From: CAYJBH01 sp964369965
Lineage (GTDB): Bacteria > Bacillota > Clostridia > Oscillospirales > Ruminococcaceae
Assembly: GCA_964369965.1 (NCBI GenBank)
Contig: CAYJGF010000011.1
Span: 1 to 64,000, forward strand
DNA length: 64,000 bases
Reading direction: 5' to 3'
The stretch's first letter is position 1, and every line of letters starts with the position of its first letter. This document shows, piece after piece, positions 1-9,146 of the stretch. The notes beneath the pieces are model-generated. The model saw only the letters and a program-made list of their open reading frames with translations, made no database searches and had not been told where the DNA came from. The position numbers were made by a program, and so were the translations under genes.

Positions 1-5
1 ACCGG

Positions 6-83
6 GAGGGGATGCATCCCCTCTCGGGGCTGTCGAACTTTTTCGACAGCCTGAACAAGCCATCACAGTATGTGATGGCTTGT
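6..83. repeat. Three consecutive perfect or near-perfect hairpins
   Basis: Three inverted repeats lie head to tail: 6-23 (GAGGGGATG/CATCCCCTC), 28-51 (GGCTGTCGAA/TTCGACAGCC) and 55-83 (ACAAGCCATCACA/TGTGATGGCTTGT). The third is followed by a short T-rich stretch on the plus strand, so it could end a transcript entering from the left edge. No open reading frame with coding character overlaps them. Whether they are terminators or part of a dispersed palindromic repeat cannot be decided without the sequence to the left. Confidence 0.6.
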
Positions 84-153
84 TTCATGATCAATAATTT
101 CGCGCAAAATCATGGTGTCATATGTTCTCATCAATACACCTACGTTGCACACG

Positions 154-260
154 CACTCGGACAACCTCGAGGGTCGTCCCTACAGCATCACCTTTAAATC
201 ATCGTTTCATTCTAATGGCGTGGGGTTGTAGGGACAACCCTCTGCGGTTGTCCGTGGCAC
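154..260. repeat. Inverted pair of GTAGGGAC-type repeats
   Basis: The block at 154-184 and the block at about 226-260 are reverse complements of one another (GTAGGGACRACCCTC followed by GGTTGTCCG). The GTAGGG core recurs between genes elsewhere in this window (19260, 57684, 63932), which indicates a dispersed REP-like family. With the hairpins at 6-83 this accounts for most of the gene-free stretch 1-338. I see no gene there. Confidence 0.6.
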
Positions 261-338
261 TGAGGTTTTTTGGTTATGACTGTTTATAATATTGCTTTGT
301 GTTCATTGTTGTAAATTTAAATCTGCAAATAACACCGC

Positions 339-3300
339 CTAATACAAAACTTCCACCTTTTGAACATAACCGTTTCTCACAAACATATTACGGCTCATCT
401 CCTTGTCCAGCTTCATGGACTGCTGTTCCTGTGTACCGTCTGTCGTGTGTAATATCACGCATTTTTTGTCGGAGCGTTTATAGCAGATATCAACACCATA
501 GCAACTAAAAACAAGCTCACCACTCTCGTCAATCTCATTTTGGCTTAAAAACTCCGGTAAAAAGAACATTTGACCGTCTGCAACCCCTACGCCGAGCTCG
601 CCTCGGCGCATTATTATGCTCTCTTTTACCTGACCGGTCATGCCGGGCTGTTCGCTTTTTCTGTTAAACGAGGTGTGTGAATAAGGCTCGGTCGGGAATG
701 CGCCGCACTCTGCCGGAGTTTTGCGGTAGATAAAGCCGTCGAGAATTTCATGATACTTTCGGTATATCTCGGTTATATCGTCGCCGTTTGCATAGGCGCG
801 CTGTGCAGTCTCCAGCACGCCGAGTGCGAATTTTGCATTTTGATGCCAGTATGCGCATCCTATGCCCTCAAATTTGTACATGACATCACTTCTGCCGTTA
901 AATTTTTTATGCCCGAACAACCGCTCATATTCGTTGCACAGCTCTTGCGTTTTTTCTTTTGAGAGCTGCTTATTCGCACATCTTTCCAGCAAAACATGCT
1001 CGGTGGTGATGTCGGCGTTAAATCTCATATTGCCGGCAAAATCCCTCTCGACTATATCCTCAACCACCCCAAATTCTTTTGACAAATTATTTTTATTAAA
1101 AAACTTTGTCGTCGTTTTTAACGGATATAAGGTGTGATAGCCACCCGGTTCGAAATAAAGTTCTTCTTTTATGGAGTCTATCAGGTCGCACACCTCACCC
1201 GTGGTTAGTGCACCGCTTGCAATGATGGCAGATTGCCCCTCGAACATAGTTTTCATCGGCACAAAACTGAAATCCTCTTTGAGGAGATTATAGCTGACAT
1301 AGACATCCCCGCTATTTTTGTCTATGGTATAGTCGACAAGCGCATCGGCGCAATCAATAAACCGCAAAATGTCTTCGGTTTGCACATCACTTTTGCCGCT
1401 AAAACCACCGCTGTAAACCTTTTTGCGATAATGTGAGAACGCCTCGCCCATCTCGTTCAGCACATCTTTGGAACAGCAATCAAACCTGTCGGCATACGTA
1501 GAGAGTGTATCGACAATTTTTTGCATCCATTCAACCACCTCGTTTGAAATATTAAACGAGGATATGCTGTTTTGATATAATTCTTTTATAAATTTAAGGT
1601 ATGCTTTCAGATGATATACCGTAATCACCGATAGTCCTATGCCAACTATTGCGTTGTTGGCATCGTTCCACTCCGGTCGTTGTGTGTTCATCCAGATGCC
1701 GCCGCCCGGCAAGAGATTGCTCACCTTGCAAAGTGTCGTCACCAACAGTTTTTCCGTTAGGTTCACGGTATAGACGCTGTCATCTTTTAATATTAGCCTT
1801 GCGTCGGTGCCGAGGACCGCGACCATATCTTCGATCTGCCTGTCCAAAGCGGCATCAAACAGGATGGTATTTTTGCTGTCTTTTAATATTTCACTGTATT
1901 CTTTGATTTTATATGGGACATTTGCATAGCTGAAAATATCCTGTGAAAACATATCTTGCAGTTTGTCGGGATAATGATTTGACAGCCCCTGCAAAAGCCG
2001 CAAGAGATAGATTATCTGATGGTCACCCCAGTATCCGAGACCACTGAAAGGATTTTCCGGCTCCGGTCGCTCCCAGTCAATGCCCTCGTGGCTTATGCGA
2101 TAGGGGTTAAATCCATCGATGGTGGAGGCATTCACAAACTTTGCAACCATGTTTTCATAATACTCGGGGTAGGAGAGACCGAGCGCCTCCCAATTTTGGA
2201 AGATATCGCGCCAGTTTCCCTCATAACCTACCGCACGCTCGCCGTTTTCATCCTTTAATACAATATTAAATTTATTCCACGGTCGAGTGGGGTCACCGTG
2301 CCGCCTTGAAAAGGACAGCTCCATATATTCAAGCGACAGTCGATGCATGTCAATATCCGATTTTGCCGTCTCTTTTAGCTCGAATATTGTTTTGCAGTTT
2401 TTAATTTTGTTCAGCAGTTCGGTGTTTTTTGCCACGGTTTTATTGCGTTTATTTATAAAATCGAGGAAAAATTTATAGTTGAAATCATAACCGTTTTCAA
2501 ACGTGCCACCGCGCATTAAATTATATAATGTGCTGATAAAATGGGTGGCGCAGGCGGTTGTGTCGGCAGTTGTCTGAACACCGTCCGACTTTGACACGAG
2601 ATTTAATATGCTTTGTGTGCCGCTTGCAATATCGGCGAAAAGCTCGCTGAAATCGTCGCCGTTTGCATAGTCGTTGATTTCTGCAATCATGGAGTGGTCA
2701 TATCCGCAGTCCACAATAAAGGAGCACTCCTTTTCTTCGCCGGAGGCAAGATCTGCCTTTATTAATGCAAAATACGCACCTTTTTTGCCGTAACATTCCT
2801 CTTGATGAGTCAATTTATCATTGTTTTTAAATCTTGAAATAACGTCGTGATTGATAAATATCTCGGCGTTTTTGGCGGTGCAGTAGGCGACATTTGCGCG
2901 CAACATCTCAATCGGGTGCGGTGTGTCGTTGACGGTGGTGGTCATGGAATATACCCCGAGGCGCTCGCAGATAAGCTCCGTCGCTTTATACGCATCGACC
3001 AGAGTGGAGGAGGATTGTTGCAGAGCTATCGGCACGCCATATGGCATAATGTTCAAAAACCCGTCCAGTAAATCTATCGCAACGTTTTTATCCGAGAGGT
3101 TGCGCAGTTTCGCCGTCTTGACTATACCGTATTTTTCCGAGGTATGCAATTTATAGGAATAGCAAAGTTTAAAGTCGTGATTAATCTCCTCAAAAATTAG
3201 GCTGTTGCCGTAACACGACTTGTAGATATTTCTTGTGATATCATATTTTTGCACCCCATTTGTCTCGAAAGGTTGCCAAAAATCCTCCCCCACCTTGACT

Positions 3301-3539
3301 ATGGTCTTACTGCCGCTCTCGTAGGCGCAGCTGAGTTTATCCTCCGTCTCGTACGGGAAGATATTCCCCTCGGCATTTTTGCGACCGGCGGTGATGCCAC
3401 CGTCCCCGATAGAGGACAAAAATATCCAGATATCGCACGCGGAGGCAATTTTAATAAAAAACGGTGCCATGGTCTCGCTATTAGAAATTTTGTAGTGGGG
3501 AATATTATCTATAGTTACAAAAGAGCCTGTCGCTTTCAT
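339..3539 (-). CDS. GH94/cellobiose-phosphorylase-like protein (COG3459 type)
   Basis: A 1066-residue protein without a signal peptide, so probably cytosolic. The N-terminal part reads as the beta-sandwich typical of disaccharide phosphorylases (ITAGRKN and FPYETEDK near residues 50-70). The middle carries the aromatic, acid-rich segments of an (alpha/alpha)6 barrel, such as YEGNWRDIFQNW near 460 and GLGYWGDHQIIYLLRLLQ near 510. Known relatives reversibly phosphorolyse beta-glucosides or oligoglucans to glucose 1-phosphate. It is the last gene of the lacI-opp-GH3 operon, and its ribosome-binding site (AGAAAGG) overlaps the GH3 stop. Specificity (GH94, GH149, GH161 or a related unnamed group) cannot be told from sequence by eye, and its length exceeds the roughly 800 residues of classical cellobiose phosphorylase. 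Confidence 0.6.
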   Translation of the reverse strand: MKATGSFVTIDNIPHYKISNSETMAPFFIKIASACDIWIFLSSIGDGGITAGRKNAEGNIFPYETEDKLSCAYESGSKTIVKVGEDFWQPFETNGVQKYDITRNIYKSCYGNSLIFEEINHDFKLCYSYKLHTSEKYGIVKTAKLRNLSDKNVAIDLLDGFLNIMPYGVPIALQQSSSTLVDAYKATELICERLGVYSMTTTVNDTPHPIEMLRANVAYCTAKNAEIFINHDVISRFKNNDKLTHQEECYGKKGAYFALIKADLASGEEKECSFIVDCGYDHSMIAEINDYANGDDFSELFADIASGTQSILNLVSKSDGVQTTADTTACATHFISTLYNLMRGGTFENGYDFNYKFFLDFINKRNKTVAKNTELLNKIKNCKTIFELKETAKSDIDMHRLSLEYMELSFSRRHGDPTRPWNKFNIVLKDENGERAVGYEGNWRDIFQNWEALGLSYPEYYENMVAKFVNASTIDGFNPYRISHEGIDWERPEPENPFSGLGYWGDHQIIYLLRLLQGLSNHYPDKLQDMFSQDIFSYANVPYKIKEYSEILKDSKNTILFDAALDRQIEDMVAVLGTDARLILKDDSVYTVNLTEKLLVTTLCKVSNLLPGGGIWMNTQRPEWNDANNAIVGIGLSVITVYHLKAYLKFIKELYQNSISSFNISNEVVEWMQKIVDTLSTYADRFDCCSKDVLNEMGEAFSHYRKKVYSGGFSGKSDVQTEDILRFIDCADALVDYTIDKNSGDVYVSYNLLKEDFSFVPMKTMFEGQSAIIASGALTTGEVCDLIDSIKEELYFEPGGYHTLYPLKTTTKFFNKNNLSKEFGVVEDIVERDFAGNMRFNADITTEHVLLERCANKQLSKEKTQELCNEYERLFGHKKFNGRSDVMYKFEGIGCAYWHQNAKFALGVLETAQRAYANGDDITEIYRKYHEILDGFIYRKTPAECGAFPTEPYSHTSFNRKSEQPGMTGQVKESIIMRRGELGVGVADGQMFFLPEFLSQNEIDESGELVFSCYGVDICYKRSDKKCVILHTTDGTQEQQSMKLDKEMSRNMFVRNGYVQKVEVLY

Positions 3540-3554
3540 ATGTAGTGTGCCTTT

Positions 3555-6242
3555 CTAATCAATCTTTTTTATGTCAAATCTTTTTATCTTCATGCCGGTC
3601 TCGCTAAAAAACAGCTCTATATATGCACTTTTTGTCGCGAACATGTCAAATTCGCCACTAAAAGTGTCCTCGCTGCCACCTTTGAGTGTGAACATGTCGA
3701 ACAACATGCCGTTTACCTTTAAAGTCATGGATAGCTGTGCGAGCTGTGGTGCGTCGGCAAACATTGTTGTATCAAAACGATATGTGCCGTTGTCACCAAA
3801 ACGCAGAGTTAGTTTTGTGGTAATCCCTTTTGTGGTATTTATCCTTTCGAATGGGAACAATTCGTCCCCTTTAACATAAAATTCGCCGAGTTCATTTGCT
3901 ATCTCAAACTCATTTTCAAGCGGAGATATCACCTTTATGTCAAGGTCGTCGTTGCCGTTATACCACACCGCAGAGTTAATTATATTAACTGCATTTCGTA
4001 CGAGATGGTCCCTTTTAAGGTTGCCTTTTTCAAGTTCTCGTTCGCTGTTATCGTCGTTTGAGTTGCTCTCGCTGTCGGAGCAAACCATATATACATCGTT
4101 TTGCGCAGGTATCATGTCGGCGGTGTTCTTCTTGGACGCTTCACCGCCCTCTTTATTCATGGTTGCCCACCAGTCGGTCATCACTATACCGTCATATCCC
4201 CAGTCCTCTCGCAAAACGGTGGTGAGAAGGTCGTGGTTTGATGCCGCCTGTATGCCGTTTATCGGATTATATGCCGACATAAGACTTTTTGCACCGCCCT
4301 CGCGCACCGCAATTTCAAAACCACGAAGATATATCTCCCTCGCCGCTCTTGCACTTAGCACCGAGTCGGCGGTGTTGCGACCACTCTCCTGATTGTTTGC
4401 CATAAAATGTTTTATCGTGCCTGTAACTTGGTGGCGATGCATTGCTTTGAGCTGTGCCGATGCCATTTTCCCTGTCAACAGCGGATCTTCGGAATAATAC
4501 TCAAAATTCCGACCGCAGAGTGGGTGACGGTGGATATTCATTCCGGGGCCGAGCAGTGTATCAATCTTGTGATACAGCATCTCAATCGACAAAAAGGAGA
4601 AAAGCTCGTCAATAAGCTCGGTATTAAAGGTGGAGGCAAGCGCCGTGCCGTTGGGCAAACTCAAAGCAAGTGTACCGCAATCCATTCTTATGCCGGACGG
4701 ACCGTCAGAACAACAAACAATCGGAATACCACGCTCTTTTAATGGTCTGCTTACACCACCGTAGCAGCCGGCTGTCCCCGGTGTAACCTTTGGAGAGCAC
4801 ATCCCCTCACCACGCGAGAGCTGAATTAGTTCCGTATCGCTCATATCCTCGGCAAGCTGCAAAGAGGTAATCTCCCCTTTTAACAGCTGTTCAAAATTAT
4901 AGCCGTAATTGGTTTTTTGTGACGTTTTATTTGTCTCAATCTCGGTTTTATTATTTTGTCGCGTCGGTGTGTCGGCATAATCCATTTTATACTCACCGTT
5001 TTGTACGCTCGCGGTGAGCCTTTTGAAAGAAACACTCGGCAACAGAGCGCTGTTGCATCGCTCCACAATAATTTCGTTTGCTATTACAATGCCGCCGACC
5101 TTTACATTGTCCCGAGTGTTGTGACCGACAAAGAATGTATAATCCCCTCTTTCCAAAATAAAGGCAGATTGCCCCTCGTCAAACGAGGTAAAATCACGAT
5201 AGGAGGTCGATATCGTCAACTCCTGTGACTCGTTTGGCGCAAGCAGTTTTGTCTTTGCAAATCCGCAAAGTGTCATTCTCGGTTTGCCAAGTTTATTAAT
5301 CGGTGAATTTACATACAGTTGAACTGCTTTTTTGCCGTGTATTTCCCCGGTGTTTTTTATCGTTAAGGTAACTTTGACATTGCTGTTATTATGCTTTAAT
5401 CCGATATTTTCAAAGCAAAACTCGGTATAGGAGAGACCAAAACCAAAAGGATATAAAACTCTATCGCGAGCAAATGTTTCAAAATAGCGGTAGCCGACGT
5501 AGATATCCTCGTCATATATCACCTTTGATAGGTCACCGAAATTCCTCGGATAGTCATCAAGGCTTTTTGCTATTGTATCGGGCATACAACCACAAGCACA
5601 AACCTCACCGCATAAAACATCCGCATAGCCATTTCCGCTTTCTACACCTCCATGCCATGCATAGACTATCGCACCGGGGGCACAATTCTCGATGAAATCC
5701 ATGTCCATAATCCCACCGACATTCAGTAGCACTACCACACGTTTAAAATTATTGCATATAAGTGTGAGATTGCTTTTTTCGGTGTCACTCAGATAATAGC
5801 TGCCGCCCTCGGGTATTACATCTTTATCTTCGCCGGCACTCCTTGCGAGCACAAATACCGCAAGATCGCATCGCTTTGCGCTTTGATTTACTATATCCTG
5901 TGACAGCAACAGCTCTTTTTGCGAAAAAGGTTCCTGCGCCCAGCCCTTACCCTTGTCAAAAGGGTTTTCAGAAATAAAATCCTGATATAATTTATACAGT
6001 TCCTCGTCAATATCACGCTGATTTTTTAACCCCTCGGCGATAGTCACAAGATATGGGATGTTCACCATACCGCCACTGCCTGTTCCGCAATAGTAGGTGT
6101 CTATCTGTCCTCGACCGAAAAGGGCGATTTTTTCGCCCTTTTTTATCGGGAGGGTTTTGTTCTCGTTTTTGAGCACAACAACACTCTCTGCCACCGTCTC
6201 ACGGATTTTTTTTGCGTAATTATTAAAATTTAAACTGTACAT
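3555..6242 (-). CDS. GH3 beta-glucosidase with circularly permuted domain order
   Basis: An 895-residue glycoside hydrolase family 3 enzyme, cytosolic (no signal peptide). The domains are in permuted order. The alpha/beta C-terminal GH3 domain comes first (about residues 20-240, starting AESVVVLKNENKTLP). A fibronectin-III-like domain follows (about 265-380, starting YPFGFGLSYTEF). The catalytic (beta/alpha)8-like domain comes after that (about 475-720), with KHF near 611 and the nucleophile Asp in GIVMTDWW near 690. A further beta-rich segment ends the protein. The same order is known from Ruminococcus albus and Butyrivibrio beta-glucosidases. I chose the ATG at 6242 because an AGGA Shine-Dalgarno sits just upstream; an upstream ATG at 6269 would overlap oppF. 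It probably trims non-reducing glucose from imported oligosaccharides. Confidence 0.9.
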   Translation of the reverse strand: MYSLNFNNYAKKIRETVAESVVVLKNENKTLPIKKGEKIALFGRGQIDTYYCGTGSGGMVNIPYLVTIAEGLKNQRDIDEELYKLYQDFISENPFDKGKGWAQEPFSQKELLLSQDIVNQSAKRCDLAVFVLARSAGEDKDVIPEGGSYYLSDTEKSNLTLICNNFKRVVVLLNVGGIMDMDFIENCAPGAIVYAWHGGVESGNGYADVLCGEVCACGCMPDTIAKSLDDYPRNFGDLSKVIYDEDIYVGYRYFETFARDRVLYPFGFGLSYTEFCFENIGLKHNNSNVKVTLTIKNTGEIHGKKAVQLYVNSPINKLGKPRMTLCGFAKTKLLAPNESQELTISTSYRDFTSFDEGQSAFILERGDYTFFVGHNTRDNVKVGGIVIANEIIVERCNSALLPSVSFKRLTASVQNGEYKMDYADTPTRQNNKTEIETNKTSQKTNYGYNFEQLLKGEITSLQLAEDMSDTELIQLSRGEGMCSPKVTPGTAGCYGGVSRPLKERGIPIVCCSDGPSGIRMDCGTLALSLPNGTALASTFNTELIDELFSFLSIEMLYHKIDTLLGPGMNIHRHPLCGRNFEYYSEDPLLTGKMASAQLKAMHRHQVTGTIKHFMANNQESGRNTADSVLSARAAREIYLRGFEIAVREGGAKSLMSAYNPINGIQAASNHDLLTTVLREDWGYDGIVMTDWWATMNKEGGEASKKNTADMIPAQNDVYMVCSDSESNSNDDNSERELEKGNLKRDHLVRNAVNIINSAVWYNGNDDLDIKVISPLENEFEIANELGEFYVKGDELFPFERINTTKGITTKLTLRFGDNGTYRFDTTMFADAPQLAQLSMTLKVNGMLFDMFTLKGGSEDTFSGEFDMFATKSAYIELFFSETGMKIKRFDIKKID

Positions 6243-6250
6243 TCTTATCC

Positions 6251-7237
6251 TTACTGCGGGTTGTGACATCTTATAAACTGATTTTCACCGACCTTTGTCT
6301 CACTCGGCATTTCGGTCTTGCATTTTTCGGTTGTATAGAGACAACGATTTTTGAATGGGCAACCGGTACTATCCGGTGTCCACATGGAAATTTCCGTCTC
6401 CTCGGCGGATTTTACGGGGAGGCTTACCTCGCCCTCGCGCTCCGGGTCCGGTGCCGCCGCTACAAGCAACTGCGTGTATGGGTGTTTTGGGTTGATGATG
6501 ACCTCGTTCACGTCGCCGTATTCCACAATATGACCTGCATACAGCACTATAATTCTATCGGCAAAATACCGCGCCGTCGCTATGTCGTGCGTTATGTAAA
6601 TAAATGATTTGTTGTGTTTTACTTTTAACTCGTTCATAAGGTTGAGCACGCCGAGGCGTATCGACACGTCCAACATGGAGGTCGGCTCGTCTGCAAAAAT
6701 CACCTCTGCCCCTGCCGCCAAAACCCTTGCGATATACGCACGCTGTTTTTGACCGCCGGAAAGTTGATGTGGGAACTTTTTGCCCTGCTCTTCCGGTGGG
6801 GTGAGTCCGACCAGCTCAAGTGCTGAATCCATACGGGCTTTCATCACCTCCGGAGTACCTTTGTGATAGAGTTTCACCGGTCGCTGTAAATGATAATATA
6901 TGCTGTGTAGCGGATTGAGCGCCGAGAACGGGTCTTGGAATATCATCTGTGCTTTTTGACGATAGTTTTTCAGTTTGGAACCACTTAAGGTATGGACATC
7001 GTCACCGTCATAATACATTTTACCGGATGAGGGTTTGTGAAAACGCATTGCAATGCGACAGACTGTGGATTTCCCACAACCGGACTCACCCACGACGGCG
7101 AGCGACTCCCCTTGATACAGTTCAAAGTTCACATCGTTCAAGGCGCGTAGGGTCTGAGACTTTGAAAAAAGATTTTTGCCGCTGACATTAAAATCCATGG
7201 TCAGGTTTTCAACCTTGAAAATGACTTTTTTATCCAT
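6251..7237 (-). CDS. oppF: Opp-type ABC transporter ATP-binding protein (OppF-like)
   Basis: A 328-residue ATPase of the dipeptide/oligopeptide transporter family. It has Walker A GESGCGKST, signature LSGGQKQR, Walker B VIFADEPTS and the C-terminal Opp extension with cysteines (CPFKNRC, CKTEMPS, RCHNP) that in relatives carries an Fe-S centre. The start at 7237 is preceded by GAAAGGAAGG and overlaps oppD by 8 bases (ATGGATAA), a sign of translational coupling. A longer in-frame reading to 7354 lies inside oppD. It pairs with the next ATPase to energise uptake. Context (GH3 and a GH94-like protein) suggests oligosaccharides rather than peptides, as in the Opp-like cello- and laminari-oligosaccharide transporters of Thermotoga. 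Confidence 0.93.
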   Translation of the reverse strand: MDKKVIFKVENLTMDFNVSGKNLFSKSQTLRALNDVNFELYQGESLAVVGESGCGKSTVCRIAMRFHKPSSGKMYYDGDDVHTLSGSKLKNYRQKAQMIFQDPFSALNPLHSIYYHLQRPVKLYHKGTPEVMKARMDSALELVGLTPPEEQGKKFPHQLSGGQKQRAYIARVLAAGAEVIFADEPTSMLDVSIRLGVLNLMNELKVKHNKSFIYITHDIATARYFADRIIVLYAGHIVEYGDVNEVIINPKHPYTQLLVAAAPDPEREGEVSLPVKSAEETEISMWTPDSTGCPFKNRCLYTTEKCKTEMPSETKVGENQFIRCHNPQ

Positions 7238-8213
7238 TTGCCTTCCTTTCGGTTGCGAGTGGTTTGTGGCAGTAAAAGAAGTTGTCGTCCTGTTGTGTGC
7301 GTGTCGGTTCTTTGGTGGCACATTCATCACAGCGGTTAAAGCATCTTGCCTCAAAACGACAGCCGTCGGGGATGTTTTTCAGATCGAGCGGCGAGCCGGC
7401 TATACCCTCCATATACTCTATTTCGCCCTTTAACGACGGGAAAGAGTTTTTAAGTCCGAAGGTGTAGGGGTGGCTCGGATTGTATAGGATTTTTGACGTG
7501 TTTGCTTTTTCCACAATTTTGCCGGCGTACATGATGGCGACACTCTCGCAAAACTCCATCATAAGGCTGATGTCATGCGTGATAAAAAGTATAGAAAAGC
7601 CAAATTTTGCTTTGAGCTCGTAAATTCGTTTTAATATGTCGCGCTGTACAACGGTGTCGAGGGCGGTGGTCGGCTCGTCCAATATGAGCAGTTTGGGGTT
7701 TAGTGCTAACGCCATGGCGATAACCGCACGTTGCCTCATACCGCCGGAAAATTGGTGAGGATAGTCCTTAAGCCGCTCCGCCGGTATGCCGACCAGTGAC
7801 AGCAGTTCCGTTGACCTCTTGCGCGCCTCCGCTTTATTATTTGTTATGCCGTGATATTTATATATCTCGAAAAACTGCTTTTCCATGGTCGCGACGGGGT
7901 TGAGGCAGTTCATTGCCGATTGGAACACCATCGCGGTGTCGCTCCAGCGGAAAGCCTGCAACTTTTTGTCGTTATACTTTAATATATCGTTGCCCATGAA
8001 ATTAATCTCTCCGCCCGAAATGATTGCCGGTGGGCGGTGCAATCTCATAAGAGAATATGCGATGGTGGACTTGCCGCAACCGGACTCACCTGCGAGCCCG
8101 AGGCTCTGCCCCTCACCTATCTCAAAACTCACGTTGTCCACCGCGCGAACATAGGAGCCGTCACCGGTGACATAATCAACGCAGAGGTTTTTTACCTCGA
8201 TTATGTTTTTCAT
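7230..8213 (-). CDS. oppD: Opp-type ABC transporter ATP-binding protein (OppD-like)
   Basis: A 327-residue ATPase with Walker A GESGCGKST, a Q-loop, signature FSGGMRQR, Walker B LLILDEPTTALD, and the OppD C-terminal region with cysteines (CRFEARC, CDEC, FYCHKP). Its start overlaps the stop of the permease gene before it by 4 bases (ATGA), and its end overlaps oppF by 8. The two different ATPases and two different permeases of this operon form the usual heteromeric Opp/Dpp importer. Confidence 0.93.
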   Translation of the reverse strand: MKNIIEVKNLCVDYVTGDGSYVRAVDNVSFEIGEGQSLGLAGESGCGKSTIAYSLMRLHRPPAIISGGEINFMGNDILKYNDKKLQAFRWSDTAMVFQSAMNCLNPVATMEKQFFEIYKYHGITNNKAEARKRSTELLSLVGIPAERLKDYPHQFSGGMRQRAVIAMALALNPKLLILDEPTTALDTVVQRDILKRIYELKAKFGFSILFITHDISLMMEFCESVAIMYAGKIVEKANTSKILYNPSHPYTFGLKNSFPSLKGEIEYMEGIAGSPLDLKNIPDGCRFEARCFNRCDECATKEPTRTQQDDNFFYCHKPLATERKANG

Positions 8214-9124
8214 CTCGCATCCCCCACGTTTTCTATTCTTTTCATTTCGGCTTTTCTTGCTTTATAGTAGCTTTTCATGATGCGCTGTGCCTTTAGTTTG
8301 GGGTTGGATATCTCATCTATCGCAAAGTTTATCAGTGTCAGCCCCATGCCTATCATAACAAGACCGCCGATAGCGCCGGTGACCTCAAAGAAGTATCCGC
8401 TACGAAAAGCACCGGAATTTTGTGCATTATAAAGAATTGTGCCCCATGTGACGCTCAATGGGTCGCCAAATCCGATGAACTCCAACGTCGCATGTGCCAT
8501 GATAGAATAGATGAGCGTCCCGACAAATGCCGACGAAATGATGGAGAGCATGTTCGGCATAATTTCAAAAAACAGTATGCGGAATTTATTCTCACCGAGT
8601 GTCTCGGCACTGCGTACAAAGTCGCGGTTTCGAATACTCATTGTCTGTGCACGTAGCACCCTCGAATTCCACGGCCATGAGGTGAAGCCGATTATTAGAC
8701 TGATAAGCAGTGGCGACACCCCGTCCATCATGGAGGCAATTATCAAAAGTAGGACGATGGTCGGTATAACCATCATGATGTTGGTAACAGTGCTGACGAC
8801 GCTGTCATAGATACCGCCGATATAACCGGCGCTGATGCCGACTATCATGCCGAGCAGTGTCGTGATGGTGGCAGCGAGCAGACCCACAATAATGGACTGT
8901 CGACCGCCGTAAAGACTCTGTGCAAATACGTCGCGTCCGAGGTTGGTGGTGCCGAGAATATGCTCCGACGAGGGCGGTGTGTGGTACATGCCCTCATAAC
9001 GAAACAGAGGGTCATGCGAAGTGAAGATTGGTGCGAGCATAGTGAGCGTCAACACTATACCGAGTAAAATTATCCCGGCAGTGAATTTCGGACTGCTCTT
9101 TAAAAATTTAAGTATCTTTGACAT
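8210..9124 (-). CDS. oppC: Opp-type ABC transporter permease (OppC-like)
   Basis: A 304-residue inner-membrane permease with the OppC N-terminal pattern: one membrane segment, then the FTSHDP-RYEGMYHTPPSSEHILGTTNLGRDVFAQ block typical of the family in its extracytoplasmic stretch. A BPD-transport membrane domain follows, with the cytoplasmic EAA-like loop around RSAETLGENKFRILFFEIMP. The start at 9124 (MSKILKF) is used because GGAAAGGAAC lies just upstream; the reading frame continues to 9196 without such a site and would run into oppB. It forms the membrane channel with the OppB-like protein. Confidence 0.93.
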   Translation of the reverse strand: MSKILKFLKSSPKFTAGIILLGIVLTLTMLAPIFTSHDPLFRYEGMYHTPPSSEHILGTTNLGRDVFAQSLYGGRQSIIVGLLAATITTLLGMIVGISAGYIGGIYDSVVSTVTNIMMVIPTIVLLLIIASMMDGVSPLLISLIIGFTSWPWNSRVLRAQTMSIRNRDFVRSAETLGENKFRILFFEIMPNMLSIISSAFVGTLIYSIMAHATLEFIGFGDPLSVTWGTILYNAQNSGAFRSGYFFEVTGAIGGLVMIGMGLTLINFAIDEISNPKLKAQRIMKSYYKARKAEMKRIENVGDAR

Positions 9125-9146
9125 ATTGATGTTCCTTTCCGCTATA

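Noticed and set aside
6..260. CRISPR array at the left edge
   Set aside because: The repeats are inverted and differ from each other, with no regular unit-spacer pattern and no cas genes.
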